Origin: Anaerolineae bacterium
GTDB taxonomy: Bacteria; Chloroflexota; Anaerolineae; 4572-78; J111
Assembly (NCBI GenBank): GCA_023382535.1
Contig: JAHDWA010000046.1
Coordinates: 20,346 to 84,345, forward strand
Direction of reading: 5' to 3'
Length of the DNA stretch: 64,000 bases
The notes under the pieces: generated by a model
The model's database searches: none
Told to the model about the DNA's origin: nothing
What the model saw: only the letters and a program-made list of their open reading frames with translations
Part shown: positions 50,542 through 59,927 of the stretch, in pieces
Layout of the letters: the number at the start of each line of letters is the position of its first letter
Position numbering within the stretch: position 1 is the stretch's first letter
Program-made: the position numbers and the translations under genes

Positions 50542-50850
50542 ATGGCTAAACAATCTTATTCTCCCCTGGCTTCTTACGCGGATTTGAAGCGGGTTGAGGG
50601 CCTGCTTAACCAGGTACAGACAATTGACGATGTCCGTAAGGTTATGGAAAAAGATGGTCCTAAAGTCGGCTACAAAGCTTTCTGCTACATGTTCACCTAT
50701 AAAATGACTCCAGAGGCCATGAAGCCCGACGAAGCCTGCGTCGAAGCGGCTAAACTGGAACAATCAGGCCAAGAGGATGAGGCCAAAGCTGTCTACAAAA
50801 AAGTCTTAGAGGCTCATCCTGATCATCCCCTGGCCAGGGGCAAGGCCTAA
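50542..50850 (+). CDS. Hypothetical protein with possible TPR-like C-terminus
   Basis: 102 residues, no firm family. The C-terminal 35 (ACVEAAKLEQSGQEDEAKAV, YKKVLEAHPDHPLARG) look like one tetratricopeptide repeat. The first part is helical and includes YKAFCYMFTYKMTPEAMKP. No membrane segment or signal peptide. TTTGGAG lies before ATG. It stands between PhzF and a VOC protein, all on one strand. Confidence 0.65.
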   Translation: MAKQSYSPLASYADLKRVEGLLNQVQTIDDVRKVMEKDGPKVGYKAFCYMFTYKMTPEAMKPDEACVEAAKLEQSGQEDEAKAVYKKVLEAHPDHPLARGKA

Positions 50851-50905
50851 TTCGGGCAAAGATTTTTCGCCGGGAACCAGGCGATTCGAAGCAAAAGGGG
50901 GAGCT

Positions 50906-51289
50906 ATGACCAAAGTTAAGGGTATCGCCGAAATTGTGCTGAATGTCCACGATGTGGAGGCCGCCCTTAAATTCTACCGGGACGTGCTGGGTTTGGAGAT
51001 TATGGGCCGGCCCGGCCCGATTTTTTTACGGGCCGGGAACCCTGCGGTCAGTGTGCCGCAAATGGTAGTCCTGGTACCGCTGCCGCCGGGCAGCGAAGCA
51101 TTTGACCGGCCACGGACGCTGCATCACCTGGCCCTGGAATTGGCCCCCGCCGATTTTGAGGCGGAGGAAGCCCGCCTAAAGGCGCTTGGCTATCAGATCC
51201 GCTACGGCCAGCACCCGGTTATTCCTTCTCGGACCATGTACGTGGATGACCCTGACGGCAACGAGGTCGAGTTTATCTGCGGAGCCTAA
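50906..51289 (+). CDS. VOC-family (glyoxalase/dioxygenase-like) protein
   Basis: 127 residues with the paired beta-alpha-beta modules of the vicinal oxygen chelate fold: IAEIVLNVHDVEAALKFYRD at the start, HHLALELAPADFEAEEARLK in the middle, and MYVDDPDGNEVEFICG at the end. H and E at the metal positions (HHLALEL, EVEFI) are present. The substrate is unknown. Confidence 0.9.
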   Translation: MTKVKGIAEIVLNVHDVEAALKFYRDVLGLEIMGRPGPIFLRAGNPAVSVPQMVVLVPLPPGSEAFDRPRTLHHLALELAPADFEAEEARLKALGYQIRYGQHPVIPSRTMYVDDPDGNEVEFICGA

Positions 51290-51592
51290 CCCCAAAAAAC
51301 CAAAACCGGACCTTAAAAAGCTCAGATCAAGCTGGTTTAACCGGTGGGGCTGGCAAGCAAGTACTTTCGCCTGCTTGACGCCTGCTCTCCCTCCCCTTAC
51401 AATAGAGGGAGATTGCGAAAAAACGAGCCGGTTTTACTCATTTGGTTTGCGCCGGCAAAAATACTCCCCTTGGTAACCACTCAAACTTAACGTTTAGATC
51501 ACATTAATAAAAAAATTTTACAAGCAGTTGAACATATTTTAACTTTAATGTGGTTTAATACATTTCGTACCACCTTGCCCAGGAGTTGATTT
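51290..51592. other. Intergenic region, about 300 bases
   Basis: No gene is visible. It holds a perfect 8-bp inverted repeat with an 11-base loop (TCTCCCTC 51386-51393, GAGGGAGA 51405-51412), which may end the VOC transcript, and in the AT-rich right half a spaced pair CACATTAA (51500-51507) and TTAATGTG (51545-51552). A convincing promoter for the next gene is not seen. Confidence 0.4.
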
Positions 51593-52234
51593 GTGTTATC
51601 AGTACGGCCATCAATAAGAAACAGCCTCAACGTGATCAAAAATAAGGATGAAATCATTGCTCGTTGGATTTCTCATGTGGTCAGCCCGCATATCGTGGGC
51701 GTGGTGATTACTTCGGCGATGGCCCTTGAGTACAGCCCTGACCCGCTTAAAGCTTTGCTCTGGCTGTTCGGGCTGATGCCGCTGTTAGTGTTACCCCCGC
51801 TGGGTTATCTGCTGTGGTTAGTCCGCCGGGGCAAACTGGCCGATATTTACATGCCAGAGCGGGAAACTCGACTCCGCCCCCTGACCTTGATGATGGTCTG
51901 GTTACTGATTTGCTGGGGATTGATCCGCCATTGGCAGGCTCCGGCGATAGTGGAGATGTTTGTGCTGGCGGCTACGGTGATGATCGGGGTATTGAGCCTG
52001 GTGACCCTCTTCTGGAAAATCAGCTTTCATGGGGCGACCATTACCGCCGCTGCCACGGCTACCGTCCTCGTAGCCGGCTCCTCGGCCTGGCCGGTGATGC
52101 TCCTGGTGCCGCTGGTGGGCTGGGCCCGTGTTCGCCTGGAACGACACACCCCGCGTCAGGTTATCTTTGGCTCACTGGTCGGCGCCCTTATCGCCTTAAT
52201 TTTAATTCATGGGGCTATCTTCCGCGTCTCGTAA
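51593..52234 (+). CDS. PAP2-like integral membrane protein
   Basis: 213 residues with six membrane segments. The C-terminal half (KISFHGATITAAATATVLVA, then ARVRLERHTPRQVIFGSLVG) resembles the PAP2 lipid-phosphatase active-site blocks (x-S-G-H and S-R-x5-H-x3-D), but the aspartate is glutamine and the first block (K-x6-RP) is not clear, so catalytic activity is doubtful. Start GTG 51593 has AGGAG 7 bases upstream. Confidence 0.72.
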   Translation: MLSVRPSIRNSLNVIKNKDEIIARWISHVVSPHIVGVVITSAMALEYSPDPLKALLWLFGLMPLLVLPPLGYLLWLVRRGKLADIYMPERETRLRPLTLMMVWLLICWGLIRHWQAPAIVEMFVLAATVMIGVLSLVTLFWKISFHGATITAAATATVLVAGSSAWPVMLLVPLVGWARVRLERHTPRQVIFGSLVGALIALILIHGAIFRVS

Positions 52235-52276
52235 TTAATTGGACCCCGGCCAATCAATTGGCCCGTAAATATCCTT

Positions 52277-52304
52277 AATCTGCCTTAATCCGGCGGATTT
52301 TTTG
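52277..52304 (+). terminator. Rho-independent terminator
   Basis: AATCTGCC and GGCGGATT pair over 8 bases with one T-G pair; six T residues follow. A second perfect hairpin, ATACCCTA-AGA-TAGGGTAT, lies at 52345-52363. Confidence 0.7.
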
Positions 52305-52521
52305 TCGACCGCCATCATTCAAACCAGATTCAAACTCAAATATGATACCCTAAGATAGGGTATTTCCTGATTTACTCAACCACCTTTCTCCCCCCAAAAA
52401 TTCCTATGGCAGCGCCGCCAAAAAAGAGTTATTTTACGATAGTCCACTTTCTTACGAAGTAACCCTTTATTACTCCCACCCACTTATGGATAATTTTTAG
52501 CTCAGGTTGAAGGTTGCACAA

Positions 52522-55500
52522 ATGAAACAACGTCACCTCTTTATTAATTTGGTCACTATCATTATGCTTGTCACAATGGCCCTTGGGGTAAGTCTGGCGG
52601 GATTGGCTGGGCTGGCTCAGGCGGCAGCGGCGATGGAAATGGGGAACAATCCACGGGAGTTTATTGCTCCTGAAACTTCTCCTGCCAATATCCCGCTGCG
52701 ACAGGGCGTGGCTCTCACCGTTACTAAAAGCGCTGAACCAGACCCGGTGACAGCGGGTAGTGTATTGACTTATACGATCAACGTGGTCAATGGGGGTGAT
52801 GTTGAGGCCACCAACGTTATCATCACCGATACCCTACCCCTGAGCGTCAGCGTTGCTTCAGCTAGCGATGGCGGCCTTCAGAATGGGGAAAGTGTGGTCT
52901 GGAATGTGGGACCAATTCCCGCAGGGGATACTATTACCCGGACCCTGCTCGTCACTGTGGGTGATGTTATCAGCGGCGCTTTGTTGAATAACACGGTTGT
53001 TGTCACCTCTGATGAAGGGATCAGCGATAGTGATACCCTCGCTACTACGGTAACCACCTCGGCCGATTTAGTTATTACTAAAGGGGACGCGCCGGACCCT
53101 CTCTTTGTCGGCGATCTCCTAATTTATACTCTGACTGTCACCAATAATGGGCCTTCGATTGCTACCGGGGTGGTGGTGACCGATACCTTGCCGCTGAGTG
53201 TTACCTTTAGCTCGGCTTCGGCAGGCTGCAGCCCGGCGAGTGGAATGGTCAGTTGCAGTATGGGTAATATAAACAACGGGGTTACAAAGGTCGTGACGAT
53301 TGCAGCGACCGCGACGAATCCGGGTGCATTAACCAATATGGCGGGTGTGTCCTCCTCTGTCACCGACCCCAATACCAATAACAACAACGCCAGCGCCGTG
53401 ACGACAGTCTACCCCAAGGCTGACTTGGCAATCAGCAAGATTGATAACCCGGCGTCAGTTATCGCCGGAGAAACGCTGACTTATACCCTGACCATTACCA
53501 ACAACGGCCCCTCCCCTGCCCAGAACGTTGTCGTGACCGACACCCTGCCCCTGAGCATGAGTTTGCAGAGTGTAACGCCGGCCACTTCTACCCAGAGCGG
53601 GCAGCAGTTAGGCTGGAATTTGGGCAGCCTTGCCCTGGGGGCCACCAAAACTATTACCATCGTAACCAAAGTGGGCGGCGATGTCAGAAACTCGATTCAA
53701 AATACGGCCACCGTCACCAGCACCACTGTTGATCTGACGCCGGGAAATAACAACCATACGGAAACCACTACGGTTAATACCGAAACCGATTTATCCGTTA
53801 TAAAATTTGATAGCCCTGATCCTGTCCAGCTAAACAATTTCTTGGGTTACACGGTCCACGTAAGCAATGGTGGACCCTCGGATGCTCTGGCAGTGGTGCT
53901 TACTGATAACCTGCCCGTGTCCGTAACCCTCTTTGGCCTGCCGTCGCCCAGCCAGGGGAGTTGTAGTGGCATAAGTATCATCACTTGTAATTTTGGTAAA
54001 ATTACCCCTGGTAATAGCGCCACAGTTGATATCCTGGTCAGAGTCAACTCAGCAGAGGTAATTACCAATACAGCCAGCGTAACCAGTGGCGAGTTCGATC
54101 CTGATTCATCAAATAATTTAACTGCGGTTAATACTACGGTCAACCCGGCTAATCTCTCAGTCGCCAAAACCGACTCGCCGGATCCGGTTAAGGTGGGTAC
54201 CCCTCTTACTTATACACTGACTGTTGCCAATGCGCCTGGTCTTTATAGAGCGACTGGGGTGACGCTGGTTGATAATTTGCCGGCCACAGTAACGCTCAAA
54301 TCGTTTTCACCCAGCCAGGGAAGCTGTAGTGGGACCACCACCATTACCTGTAACTTGGGCATCATGGAAGCTGGAACTAATGCCGTCGTCACGATAGTTG
54401 TCACCCCTACAGCAGCCGGGCTAATTACCAATACGGCCACCGTAACCAGTAACATGCCCGACCCCACTCCGGCCAACAATGCGATCAGCATCACCACCAC
54501 CGTTGATCCGGTAGCCGACTTGGCGGTGGCTAAGATTGACTCCACCGATCCGGTAACCGCCGGAACCAGCCTGACGTACACTTTGATCGTTACCAACAAC
54601 GGCCCTTCCCCCGCAACCGGAGTAGTAGTTTCCGATCCTCTGCCCGCAGGTGTGACGTACGTCTCAGCTTCCCCCGGCTGTTCAGGAAGCAGTACGGTGA
54701 CGTGCAGTTTAGGCGGGATTGCCAGCGGCAGCGCAGTGACCGCTTCAATTCGCGTGATGGTCAACCCTGCAACAACCGGGGTGATCACCAATACGGTGAG
54801 TGTGACCGGCACTGAATTTGACTCCAACACCCTCAATAACTCGGCCGCGAGCACCACGACCGTCAATCGAAAGGTCAACCTGTCTCTCGCCAAATTCAGT
54901 TCAGCCAATCCGGTGGCCGCTGGCAGCAGTCTAACCTACACCTTAACGGTTTTCAACAGCGGACCTTCCTCGGCGACTAACGTGGTTGTAAACGACACCC
55001 TGCCTTCAGGGGTAACTTTTGTTTCGGCTTCTCCCGGCTGTTCACCTGCGGGGGGTAACATTGTCACATGCTTAAGCAACGTACCAAGCGGCGGCGCCGT
55101 AACCGCTACGATCCGCGTCATCGTCGCCGCTTCAATCGTTGGCGTGATTACTAACACGGCCACCGTCACCAGTACTGAGGCCGATCTCGACTTGACCGAT
55201 AACACCGTTACCGCCACAACCACGGTTGCGCGTGTCACCGATTTGATTATCACTAATTCCGACTCGCCCGACCCGGTAACTCAGGGCAACAACCTTACCT
55301 ATAATCTCACCGTTATCAACAACGGCCCTTCGGATGCAACCAGTGTGTCTGCCACACAAACGCTGCCGGTGGGAGTGACCTTCCAGTCAGTCACGCCCGG
55401 CTCACCGACGTGCAGCCACGCGGGCGGTGTTGTGTCTTGCAACCTGGGGCCAATGGCCAAGGGCAGTAATTCGGTTATCTCCGTTGTCGTTAAGGTCAAC

Positions 55501-55872
55501 CCTACCACGGGAGGAAATATTTCCAGTACGGCCAATGTGACGGTTGCGGGGAGCAGTGATCCCAATACGAACAACAACTCGGCGGTGGCAACTACCTTTG
55601 TCAATGGGCTGAACAGGGTCTATCTGCCCGCCGTCATCAAACCGGCTCCCACCGACCTGTCGGTTTTCAACAACAATACGGGGGCCAATGTCACTTTTAC
55701 CGTCGTTGGAACGGGGGTGAGTTGTACGGTGCCTAATAATGCTACTCTCTTTTGTGGCAGCTTTCCGCCCGGCACTTACACTGTGCAGGTCAGCGCTAAG
55801 TGTGGCAGCGACACTTTTTCTAAAATCTATGGTAGCGGTCCCGAAACAACCACAGTTTTCTGTAATAAATAA
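52522..55872 (+). CDS. Large secreted protein with eight DUF11 repeats
   Basis: About 1116 residues. A signal peptide occupies the N-terminus (FINLVTIIMLVTMALGVSLA, AGLAQAAA). Eight DUF11 domains of 110-125 residues follow, each starting like LTVTKSAEPDPVTAGSVLTY, LVITKGDAPDPLFVGDLLIY or LSVAKTDSPDPVKVGTPLTY and holding TNNGPSxATxVVVTDTLP. The final 80 residues (TDLSVFNNNTGANVTFTVVG) form a different small beta-domain with four cysteines. No LPxTG or membrane anchor is visible at the C-terminus, so it may be shed or bound non-covalently. DUF11 chains serve as extended stalks in adhesins and surface layers. ATG 52522 is preferred over TTG 52507 (15 bases upstream). Confidence 0.92.
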   Translation: MKQRHLFINLVTIIMLVTMALGVSLAGLAGLAQAAAAMEMGNNPREFIAPETSPANIPLRQGVALTVTKSAEPDPVTAGSVLTYTINVVNGGDVEATNVIITDTLPLSVSVASASDGGLQNGESVVWNVGPIPAGDTITRTLLVTVGDVISGALLNNTVVVTSDEGISDSDTLATTVTTSADLVITKGDAPDPLFVGDLLIYTLTVTNNGPSIATGVVVTDTLPLSVTFSSASAGCSPASGMVSCSMGNINNGVTKVVTIAATATNPGALTNMAGVSSSVTDPNTNNNNASAVTTVYPKADLAISKIDNPASVIAGETLTYTLTITNNGPSPAQNVVVTDTLPLSMSLQSVTPATSTQSGQQLGWNLGSLALGATKTITIVTKVGGDVRNSIQNTATVTSTTVDLTPGNNNHTETTTVNTETDLSVIKFDSPDPVQLNNFLGYTVHVSNGGPSDALAVVLTDNLPVSVTLFGLPSPSQGSCSGISIITCNFGKITPGNSATVDILVRVNSAEVITNTASVTSGEFDPDSSNNLTAVNTTVNPANLSVAKTDSPDPVKVGTPLTYTLTVANAPGLYRATGVTLVDNLPATVTLKSFSPSQGSCSGTTTITCNLGIMEAGTNAVVTIVVTPTAAGLITNTATVTSNMPDPTPANNAISITTTVDPVADLAVAKIDSTDPVTAGTSLTYTLIVTNNGPSPATGVVVSDPLPAGVTYVSASPGCSGSSTVTCSLGGIASGSAVTASIRVMVNPATTGVITNTVSVTGTEFDSNTLNNSAASTTTVNRKVNLSLAKFSSANPVAAGSSLTYTLTVFNSGPSSATNVVVNDTLPSGVTFVSASPGCSPAGGNIVTCLSNVPSGGAVTATIRVIVAASIVGVITNTATVTSTEADLDLTDNTVTATTTVARVTDLIITNSDSPDPVTQGNNLTYNLTVINNGPSDATSVSATQTLPVGVTFQSVTPGSPTCSHAGGVVSCNLGPMAKGSNSVISVVVKVNPTTGGNISSTANVTVAGSSDPNTNNNSAVATTFVNGLNRVYLPAVIKPAPTDLSVFNNNTGANVTFTVVGTGVSCTVPNNATLFCGSFPPGTYTVQVSAKCGSDTFSKIYGSGPETTTVFCNK

Positions 55873-55968
55873 GGACGAGTTTATCCTCTTGCCTGGTACC
55901 TGCAAAAGCTTGGATATTTTTTACCCAAAAATGCTCACTTCCTGTAGAATACTCCTTAAGGAATGAGT

Positions 55969-58416
55969 ATGGACCTCATGGAATTGGATTTCTTTGTTGC
56001 CGGCGGTGGTTTGTCTCCCGACGCCCCCAGCTATGTCAAGCGGCCGGCCGATACCGAGTTGTACGATTTGTGCCTGCGCGGCGAACCCGCTTTTGTGCTT
56101 GCGCCGCCCCAGACCGGCAAGTCGAGCTTGATGATCCATGCCGCCGAGCAGCTACAAAAACAGCAAATCTGTGCGGCTACCATCTATCTGAGCGGCCTCG
56201 GCAGCGACGGTATGGAGGCTGAGTCATGGTACCTGGGGCTGATTACGCGCTTAAAATTTCACCTGAAGCTGGACGTAAATACAGAAAGTTGGTGGCAGGA
56301 GAACAGCTCGCTTGAAGCAGCCCGGCGATTTACCCACTTTCTCCACGAGGTGGTGTTAAGCGAAATTACCGGCCCGCTGGTAATTTTTTTTGATGAGATC
56401 GAATCCATCCAGGGCCAAAAATTTACGGCTAATTTCATGGCTTCACTGCGCTCTATCTATGAGGCGCGGGCCACTGAGCCTGGCTGTCGGCGCTTGAACT
56501 TCGTTATCCTCGGCACTGCTCTCCCGGTTGATTTGATCAAGGATTCGCTGCACTCTCCCTTTACCATTGCCCGGCAGATCAATCTGGATGATTTCAGCCG
56601 TGAAGAGGCCCGAACCCTGCAACGCGGCCTGCTGGAAGCTTACCCTGAGCAAGCTGAAGCCATCTTCTCCCGCATCTATTACTGGACGGGGGGCCAGCCT
56701 TACCTCACCCAAAAGCTGTGCCTGGCGGCAGCCGAACAGGACAGCCGCCACTGGGGTGTTCAACAGAGTGACCCGGCAGTAGACCGGCTGGTCGAAAAAC
56801 TGTTCCTCTCCCCAGCCCATGAAGCTGACCTGAACCTGTCGGCGCTGCGCGACAGCCTGGCCCATCATCCCCAGAAGCGGCGCCTGCTGGCTCTCTATTG
56901 CCAGGTATATGAAGGCAGGGCCGTAACCGAGGATAAGCAGGCTCTTGACCAGCAGCGGCTGAAACTGCTTGGCCTGGTTCGGGCAGAAAAGGGCAGCCTG
57001 AAAGTTCGCAATATGATTTACCGTCAGGTTTTCAACATGAATTGGTTGAAAACCACTCCTTCTGCGGGGAAGCTGGCGCGCTATCTGGCGGTAGGCTTGA
57101 TTTTGGCAGCGTTGGTTGTGAGCGCCTGGTTAGGATTAGCTGTCTACAATCGTTTTGAGCAGGTGCTTGCTGCCCAGGCCCAGCCCTTCCTCGATAGTTT
57201 TAAAACCACCACTAATCCCAATGTCCGTCTCACCAGCCTGGCCGGCCTGTTTCGCCTGTCCGGCTATCAGGAGCAAGCCCGCCGCTCGTTCTTTGAGGAA
57301 CTTAACCCGGATGAGCAACTGGCTTTATTTGAGGTGGCCGATCCGCATGCGGCGGGGCCGGATTTAATGGCCGTAATTCAAGGGGTCTACACCGCTCCTG
57401 ATTTGGAAAATAATGAGCAGCATAATGCCCTGCTCCAGGCGATGACCCAGCCTTTGAAACAGTTAGTGGATGACCCCTCAACTCCCGGCGCGGTCAGTTT
57501 AGAACTGGAAATTACCCAGTGGCTTAAAGGCCGGGACGCTTATAATCAGGGTGAATATCGGCAGGCAGCCAGCGCCTATAACCGGGCTGTCGAATTAAAT
57601 GACAGCAACCCCGGCACACTTTTTGATCGAGGTCTGGCTTATGCCGCCCAGGGTGAGTTAACCCTGGCCCTGACAGACTTCTCCACAGTGTTGCAGCTAA
57701 ACCAGGATTGGCAGCCCCGCCTGCAACAAGCCCTTATCCACGACAGCCAGCTATACAATGCCTTGTGGGCTGAGTCAGGCGGACCTGAGGATTTGATCGC
57801 CCTGGTGCCCACGCCGACCAGCACCCCCACGCCGACCAATACCCTCACGCCGACCCATACGCCGTCGCCCACGCCGACCCCAACCACTCGCCCCCCCACG
57901 GCTACGCCCACGGCGACGGCCACTGCTACGCCGGCCCCTGTTGTTACCCGCCAGCCCTCGGCCACCCCGGCCACGGGGCCAACTGCAGCCGCTAATGCGC
58001 CGGCAGGCACGTTTACCCTGCTGGCCCCTTTGCCGTCCGACGGGCCATCCTACGGGCCGACACACTTTGAGTGGCAGTGGTCCGGCCCTCTCCCGCCGGA
58101 ATACGGCTTTGAGGTCCGCGTTTGGCGTGACGGGCAGCTACCCACCGGTGTCCACAATGCGATGTTAGACAATCAAAACGGCACGATCAAAAGCCTGGGG
58201 AATAACAAGTACGCGCTGGATGTTAACATTAAGGACGCGGCCGGCATCCTGGGTAACAGCGGCGAATATTTGTGGACGGTGGCGTTGGTGCGCATCAGCC
58301 CCAAATATCGGGATCTGGCTCAGCAGGCTCCACCTGGCCGTCTCCTTTTTGCAGCTCCTGGCGGCACTGGCGGTGGCGGCGACAAAGGTGATGGCGGCGG
58401 CGTTGGCATTAATTAG
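55969..58416 (+). CDS. AAA-type ATPase domain, TM helix, TPR, Thr/Pro stalk and outer beta-domain in one protein
   Basis: About 815 residues. The N-terminal 350 are an AAA-like (AAA_35 type) P-loop domain: Walker A APPQTGKSSLM (lysine near 51), Walker B GPLVIFFDEIESIQG, and sensor-like NFVILGTALP. One membrane helix follows (about 371-394), so the rest lies outside: helical repeats with at least two TPRs (WLKGRDAYNQGEYRQAASAY), a Thr/Pro stalk (about 615-675), and a C-terminal domain of 130 residues with FEWQWSGPLPPEYGFEVRVW that suggests a fibronectin-like beta-sandwich, closing in a Gly/Asp tail. ATG 55969 has AAGGA 6 bases upstream; ATG 55963 is closer. Function unknown; similar AAA_35 proteins occur in cyanobacteria fused to WD40 or TPR. 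Confidence 0.82.
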   Translation: MDLMELDFFVAGGGLSPDAPSYVKRPADTELYDLCLRGEPAFVLAPPQTGKSSLMIHAAEQLQKQQICAATIYLSGLGSDGMEAESWYLGLITRLKFHLKLDVNTESWWQENSSLEAARRFTHFLHEVVLSEITGPLVIFFDEIESIQGQKFTANFMASLRSIYEARATEPGCRRLNFVILGTALPVDLIKDSLHSPFTIARQINLDDFSREEARTLQRGLLEAYPEQAEAIFSRIYYWTGGQPYLTQKLCLAAAEQDSRHWGVQQSDPAVDRLVEKLFLSPAHEADLNLSALRDSLAHHPQKRRLLALYCQVYEGRAVTEDKQALDQQRLKLLGLVRAEKGSLKVRNMIYRQVFNMNWLKTTPSAGKLARYLAVGLILAALVVSAWLGLAVYNRFEQVLAAQAQPFLDSFKTTTNPNVRLTSLAGLFRLSGYQEQARRSFFEELNPDEQLALFEVADPHAAGPDLMAVIQGVYTAPDLENNEQHNALLQAMTQPLKQLVDDPSTPGAVSLELEITQWLKGRDAYNQGEYRQAASAYNRAVELNDSNPGTLFDRGLAYAAQGELTLALTDFSTVLQLNQDWQPRLQQALIHDSQLYNALWAESGGPEDLIALVPTPTSTPTPTNTLTPTHTPSPTPTPTTRPPTATPTATATATPAPVVTRQPSATPATGPTAAANAPAGTFTLLAPLPSDGPSYGPTHFEWQWSGPLPPEYGFEVRVWRDGQLPTGVHNAMLDNQNGTIKSLGNNKYALDVNIKDAAGILGNSGEYLWTVALVRISPKYRDLAQQAPPGRLLFAAPGGTGGGGDKGDGGGVGIN

Positions 58417-58433
58417 CCAAAGTAAGAGGAAAT

Positions 58434-59522
58434 ATGCGCATTGGAATTATCGGTTTGCCCAACAGCGGCAAAACAACGCTGTTTAACGTGCTGACCGGCG
58501 GCCACGCCCCGACGACCGCCTACGCCGGCGGCGCGTTTCAAGTTCATACGGCAGTGGTGCCGGTGCCGGACAGCCGGGTGGACGCCCTGAGTAAAATGTA
58601 CCAGCCCAAAAAAACCACCCACGCCAGGGTCGAATACGCCGATATTGCCGGGTTGAGCGGGGCTGATAGCGACTCACGCAGCGTTGCCATGAGCGGCGAG
58701 TTAATCAATGCCATCAGCAACAACGATGCTCTGCTGCATGTGGTCCGCGTTTTTGAGGACGAAACCGTGCCCCACCCCCTGGGCGGCGTCAACCCCGCCC
58801 GCGACATTGGTATGCTCGATACCGAGTTGAGCCTGACCGATTTGAGCAAGATCGAGAACCGGCTGGAGCGGCTGGAAGGCAGCCTGAAAAAAGGTAAAGC
58901 TTTGCCCACCTTTGAAGACGAGCAAAAGGAGTTCGAAATCCTGAGCCGGCTTCGCCCTCACGTCGAACAGGGCCGGCCCATCCGCGATATCGAGCTAACG
59001 CCTGACGAAGAGAAACGTCTGCGCGGCTTTCAATTCCTCTCGGCCAAGCCGGTCCTGCTGGTTTTGAACCTGGGCGATGAGGGTAAAGAACCTCACGTCG
59101 AATATCCCCACCAAAAGAGCGCCATCACTTCGGTCCGCGGCCGGCTGGAAATGGACATCGCCCAGCTTGACAATGACGACGACCGGGCCATGTTCATGGC
59201 CGAATACGATTTGACCGAACTGAGCGTCGAACGGATCATCCGCCAGAGCTATGATTTGCTGGGCCGGATGTCCTTTTTTACCGTCGGCGACGACGAGGTC
59301 CGCGCCTGGGAGATCCACCGGGGAGCCACCGCCATCGAATGCGCCGGCGCCATCCACAGCGACCTCGCCCGCGGCTTTATCCGGGCCGAGGTGGTCACCT
59401 ACGACGACCTGATGGCCGCCGGTTCCAATACAGCGGCGAAAGCCCACGGCAAGGTACGCCTGGAAGGACGAGACCACATTATCCAGGACGGGGATGTGAT
59501 TGTGGTCAGATTTAACGTGTAA
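58434..59522 (+). CDS. ychF: YchF/OLA1-type ATPase
   Basis: YchF is a translation-associated P-loop NTPase of the Obg family that prefers ATP. 362 residues: G1 motif GLPNSGKTTLFN (residues 7-18), YADIAGLSGADSDSRSVA as G3 region, the coiled-coil hairpin around residues 130-185, and the NLGD element that replaces the GTPase NKxD motif. The C-terminal TGS domain ends with GRDHIIQDGDVIVVRFNV. The protein is complete. Confidence 0.95.
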   Translation: MRIGIIGLPNSGKTTLFNVLTGGHAPTTAYAGGAFQVHTAVVPVPDSRVDALSKMYQPKKTTHARVEYADIAGLSGADSDSRSVAMSGELINAISNNDALLHVVRVFEDETVPHPLGGVNPARDIGMLDTELSLTDLSKIENRLERLEGSLKKGKALPTFEDEQKEFEILSRLRPHVEQGRPIRDIELTPDEEKRLRGFQFLSAKPVLLVLNLGDEGKEPHVEYPHQKSAITSVRGRLEMDIAQLDNDDDRAMFMAEYDLTELSVERIIRQSYDLLGRMSFFTVGDDEVRAWEIHRGATAIECAGAIHSDLARGFIRAEVVTYDDLMAAGSNTAAKAHGKVRLEGRDHIIQDGDVIVVRFNV

Positions 59523-59560
59523 ACCCGCTCCTAATCTTCTGCCTGCTATATTTAGCAGAG

Positions 59561-59649
59561 GTAACTGCTCAGAGGCTAGCATCCTGAGTGGCCGGAGCGA
59601 AGCGGAGGCCGTATCGAAGGGCGCGTTCTGGGACGGTCTGAGCAGTTAC
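59561..59649. repeat. Spaced inverted repeat between ychF and the interrupted RHH gene
   Basis: GTAACTGCTCAGA (59561-59573) and TCTGAGCAGTTAC (59637-59649) are perfect 13-bp complements with 63 bases between, which contain GGCCGGAGCGAAGCGGAGGCC, itself a near-perfect hairpin. It could fold into one long branched structure or be a small mobile repeat. Confidence 0.65.
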
Positions 59650-59666
59650 TAACAGGGAACCCATCA

Positions 59667-59906
59667 ATGCCTCGCATCACCCAGTATCCCACCCCTGACG
59701 GGAGTTTCTATATTCACCACTGCCAGAAACCCGGTCCCAAACCGTTACCCAAAGAGCTAAAGCGGCGGCGCGCGGACATTACCCTCAGTCCCTTTGCGAT
59801 TAAGGCAGCCACGGAAAAAGCAGCAGCGGAGGGGTTGAGTTTTTCCCGGTATTTAGAGAAGTTGATTTATGATGATTGTATACACATACAATCGGCCTAC
59901 TCATTG
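59667..59906 (+). pseudogene. Ribbon-helix-helix gene interrupted by a gene cassette
   Basis: Codons 1-80 encode a proline-rich lead (TQYPTPDGSFYIHHC) and a ribbon-helix-helix-like part (DITLSPFAIKAATEKAAAEG, LSFSRYLEKLIYDD). At 59906 the sequence passes without a stop into cassette 1 and would fuse in frame to the cassette protein. The change in composition and the cassette boundary at G59906/T59907 show that the original 3' end, if any, is displaced. The fusion could still be translated. It starts about 18 bases after the inverted repeat at 59561-59649. Confidence 0.6.
59874..59893. repeat. Perfect palindrome beside the cassette insertion point
   Basis: GATTGTAT-ACAC-ATACAATC pairs over 8 bases and lies 13 bases before the insertion point at 59906. 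Integron integrases act on folded single strands, so it may have helped the capture; this is inference. Confidence 0.5.
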
Positions 59907-59927
59907 TTAGATTGCTGTTGGATCATT

